NCBI GenBank assembly: GCA_024275015.1
Contig: JAJRZW010000022.1
Coordinates: forward strand, 1-64,000
DNA: 64,000 nt
DNA from: Deltaproteobacteria bacterium
Lineage (GTDB): Bacteria; Desulfobacterota; Desulfobulbia; Desulfobulbales; JAJRZW01
Reading direction: 5' to 3'
Part shown: positions 62,008 to 64,000 of the stretch, piece after piece
Layout: each line of letters begins with the position of its first letter
How positions within the stretch are numbered: position 1 is the first letter of the stretch
Program-made: the position numbers and the translations under genes
Notes under the pieces: model-generated
Told to the model about the DNA's origin: nothing
Databases searched by the model: none
Seen by the model: the letters and a program-made list of their open reading frames with translations, nothing else

Positions 62008-62934
62008 CTAAAGACCGGCGTCGGCCAGTTTCTTCAGAATTTTTTTCTGTTCCGGGGTCAGGTCCTTGGGCACCCGGGGACGGAGTTTGATGTAAAGATT
62101 GCCGTGGCCGCCGTGGGCCTTTTTGAGACCACGGTTTTTTATCCGCATTCTGGCGCCGTTTTTACTCCCGGCCGGGACTTTGAGTTTCAGGACTCTGCCG
62201 TCGAGATCCTTGACCTCCAAGGTACCACCGAGGGCGGCGGTGGAGAATGGGATCTCTCCGACGGCGACAAGGTCGTCGCCGTTGCGTTCAAACACGGGAT
62301 GGGGTCTGGTTTTGATCCGCAGATAGAGATTGCCGGGGCGACCGCCGTAGGGGGAGGGATTGCCCTTGCCGGAAAGCCGCAGTTTTTTGCCGTCGGCGAT
62401 CCCCGCCGGTATCTTTACCGCGACCCGGTCCTGGCCGGTGGGCCGTCTGAGGGAAATGGTCTTCTCGCAGCCGCCGGCGATTTCCTCAAGGCTGAGCTGT
62501 AGTTCCATCTCCAGGTCTTCACCCGGCGGGGCCTGGGCTGGTCTTTGGTGACAGCCCGGTCCCGGTCCGCCGGCGCTGTGGAAGAATGAATCAAAGGGGC
62601 TCGCGTCGCCACCACCGAAGGAAAAGCTTCGGCCCCCGCCGAAATTGATCCCGAATTCACGGAGGATATCGCCAAGATCGGCGTTGCGGAAGATGTCCTC
62701 CTGGCTGAAACGCTGTTGGAAACCCTCGGCGCCGAAGGTGTCGTATTGTTGCCTCTTTTCCGGATCGGAGAGGACGGCGTAGGCCTCGCTTATCTGCTTG
62801 AACTTTTCCTCCGCCTCCTTGTTGTCCTTATTGCGGTCGGGGTGATATTTGAGCGCAAGTTTTCGGTAGGCCTTCTTGATTTCGTCTTTGGAGGCGTCCT
62901 TCTTTACCCCTAATAATTTATAGTAATCCGCCAC
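62008..62934 (-). CDS. DnaJ-family co-chaperone without zinc domain (CbpA-like)
   Basis: 308 residues. J domain at 1-70 with the HPD motif in YHPDRNKDN, then a Gly/Phe-rich linker ([15 protein letters not shown]). Two C-terminal substrate-binding domains follow directly ([37 protein letters not shown]). The CxxCxGxG zinc repeats are absent, so it is a class B (CbpA-like) protein that stimulates DnaK. It is 18 bases downstream of ssb on the same strand. Confidence 0.92.
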   Translation of the reverse strand: MADYYKLLGVKKDASKDEIKKAYRKLALKYHPDRNKDNKEAEEKFKQISEAYAVLSDPEKRQQYDTFGAEGFQQRFSQEDIFRNADLGDILREFGINFGGGRSFSFGGGDASPFDSFFHSAGGPGPGCHQRPAQAPPGEDLEMELQLSLEEIAGGCEKTISLRRPTGQDRVAVKIPAGIADGKKLRLSGKGNPSPYGGRPGNLYLRIKTRPHPVFERNGDDLVAVGEIPFSTAALGGTLEVKDLDGRVLKLKVPAGSKNGARMRIKNRGLKKAHGGHGNLYIKLRPRVPKDLTPEQKKILKKLADAGL

Positions 62935-62952
62935 TTTTTTTTCCTGTTGCGA

Positions 62953-63372
62953 TTAAAACGGTACGTCGTCTTCACCCACCGGGGCGCCCAGAGGTTCGGA
63001 AACCGGTTCCACCTCATCGTAGGATACCTTCTGGCTGCCGTCGCTTGCGCCCTTGGGTGAGAGCATCTGCATCTCGCGGGCGACGACCTCGGTGGTGTAG
63101 CGCTTGTTGCCGCTCTTGTCTTCCCAGCTTCTGGTCTGAATTTTGCCTTCGATATATATTTTTGATCCTTTATTAAGGTAGTCGCGGCAGATTTCGGCCA
63201 GGCGGTTGAAGGCCACTACCCGGTGCCATTCGGTGCGCTCCTGTTTATGCCCGTCCTTGGTCCAGCGTTCGGTGGTTGCCAGACGCAGGTTGGCCACCGC
63301 GCTACCGCTGGCGGTGAAACGGATTTCCGGGTCAGCGCCGAGATTGCCGATGAGGATTACTTTGTTGACCAT
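62953..63372 (-). CDS. ssb: Single-stranded DNA-binding protein
   Basis: 139 residues. OB fold with [35 protein letters not shown] and [18 protein letters not shown], then a short linker and the acidic tip EDDVPF that recruits partner proteins. Acts in replication, recombination and repair. The short linker gives a smaller protein than E. coli SSB. The 5' gap contains a full family B copy at 63561. Confidence 0.97.
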   Translation of the reverse strand: MVNKVILIGNLGADPEIRFTASGSAVANLRLATTERWTKDGHKQERTEWHRVVAFNRLAEICRDYLNKGSKIYIEGKIQTRSWEDKSGNKRYTTEVVAREMQMLSPKGASDGSQKVSYDEVEPVSEPLGAPVGEDDVPF

Positions 63373-63560
63373 TTCAAGACTCCCTTAATTAGTTGTGGAA
63401 AACAGTCCGTTTAAGGGTGTCTTGAAAATGAGAATTTTTGTCCGAGGCCAAGAAATGAGCAAAATTAAAAAAGCGCAGCATATCAGGCATATGTGAACAT
63501 TTTTAATTTTGTTCATGACGCCGGGATCGGGCGAAAAGACCATTTTTCAAGCTACCCTTA

Positions 63561-63713
63561 ACAGACTGTTGAAAAAGCCGTCCTGGCTTTTTCAACACCC
63601 GGCTGGCCAAAACAAGTTCCGGCCAACCTCTCGATTTTATTGGATTTTTTAAAACCCAATAAAATCGGCGGTGCGTCCATGCACCGCGACCAGTCCATTT
63701 TTCAACGGACTGT
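63561..63713 (+). repeat. Family B multi-hairpin element, copy 7 (full length, most divergent stems)
   Basis: From acagactgttgaaaaa to tttttcaacggactgt. Hairpin 3 is gattttattgg/ccaataaaatc, hairpin 4 gcggtgc/gcaccgc and hairpin 5 agtcc/ggact. All differ from the consensus on both sides of the stem yet remain paired. It separates ssb from the gene at 63763. The interval 63373-63560 holds no gene that I can support. Confidence 0.92.
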
Positions 63714-63762
63714 CAAACCTACATCAATATAAGACCAGAGTCGGCAAAAGAAAGACCCTTTT

Positions 63763-64000
63763 TTATTTTCTTGCTTTTTCTCCGGTCAGGGCGCCGGCGG
63801 CGGCGCGATCCAGCATCGCCGGAACCCCGCCTTGTTCCTCCGGGGTAAAGCCCATGACCCGCTGCCAGATTTCATCACTCTCCATGCAGAAGTATATGCA
63901 GGTGCCGGGATGGGCGTGTTCTTTGAGCCCGTTGACCACGGTGGCGTAAAGGTCTTCCCGCATGGTACGGAAATAACGGTACTTATTGTCAAGGCCGGTG
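63763..64000 (-). CDS. splB: Spore photoproduct lyase-like radical SAM protein (C-terminal end, truncated)
   Basis: The last 78 residues of a gene whose frame stays open to the right edge (TGLDNKYRYFRTMREDLY and onward). The segment TCIYFCMESDEIWQRVMGF is characteristic of the C-terminus of SplB-type proteins, which in spore formers repair the thymine dimer spore photoproduct by radical-SAM chemistry. Homologues of unclear role occur in non-sporulating deltaproteobacteria. The radical-SAM CxxxCxxC motif would lie outside the window, so the call rests on the tail alone. Confidence 0.6.
   Translation of the reverse strand, partial: TGLDNKYRYFRTMREDLYATVVNGLKEHAHPGTCIYFCMESDEIWQRVMGFTPEEQGGVPAMLDRAAAGALTGEKARK

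Noticed and set aside
1-64000. tRNA, rRNA, prophage or insertion-sequence genes
   Set aside because: No T-loop-like gttcgaatcc cores, rRNA signatures, integrase or transposase motifs were noticed. A tRNAscan/Infernal run could overturn this for small RNAs.

Overview
The window reads as ordinary chromosome from a GC-rich anaerobic deltaproteobacterium (Desulfobacterota), most likely near the Desulfobulbales. That placement is inference from gene content: a Tat-exported molybdopterin sulfur-type reductase with PsrB- and NrfD-like partners, small c-type cytochromes, a long-form HisG, a stand-alone AICAR transformylase, a C+ (zinc) ribosomal protein S4, PocR-type sensing and many TPR/AsmA-like envelope proteins. 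I see no rRNA, tRNA, CRISPR array, prophage or transposase gene.

Layout. 0-5.5 kb: end of the spc/alpha ribosomal operon (secY-map-infA-rpmJ-rpsM-rpsK-rpsD-rpoA-rplQ) closed by a clear terminator. 5.6-9.1 kb: thiamine thiazole genes (ThiS-like/ThiF fusion, thiS, thiG, thiH). 9.4-10.7 kb: AICAR transformylase. 11.2-15.0 kb: Psr/Phs-like oxidoreductase operon. 15.4-27.4 kb: a MerR regulator, then mostly minus-strand housekeeping and envelope genes (CsgG/FlgO-like lipoprotein with a frameshift, prmA, a DUF748/AsmA-like giant, ldcA, coaX, SpeE-like protein, thiD, slyD) plus a plus-strand acyltransferase with a frameshift. 28-33 kb: hisI-hisG-engB, a small CW-motif protein, a monohaem cytochrome and lepA. 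33-39 kb: rpoH, a DegT-type aminotransferase and a 962-residue TPR protein. 38.9-43 kb: greA, a TetR regulator, a PurD-PurE fusion and tsaC. 43-48 kb: a phosphorelay module (HPt, HDOD, hybrid kinase), tsaE, a dihaem protein and a geranylgeranyl-reductase-like flavoprotein. 48.7-57.5 kb: M23 peptidase, mutL, then a sucrose operon (sucrose-phosphate synthase/phosphatase, sucrose synthase, fructokinase). 57.8-64 kb: purC, yceH, a PocR-PAS hybrid kinase, a class B DnaJ, ssb and the end of a spore-photoproduct-lyase-like gene.

The most unusual content lies between the genes. Three families of dispersed non-coding elements occupy most of the longer gaps. Family A (about 180 bp) is one long imperfect palindrome with ends like gatggNctcgtaacaa. 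Family B (about 150 bp) is a chain of up to five small hairpins in which different copies carry paired, stem-preserving substitutions. Family C (about 70-135 bp) has ends related to family A. They look like non-autonomous miniature elements. Family B in particular keeps a folded shape, and its first hairpin resembles a bidirectional terminator. Two further large isolated hairpins (21478-21523 and 48363-48430) are unexplained. Many short ORFs in the track are readings through these elements.
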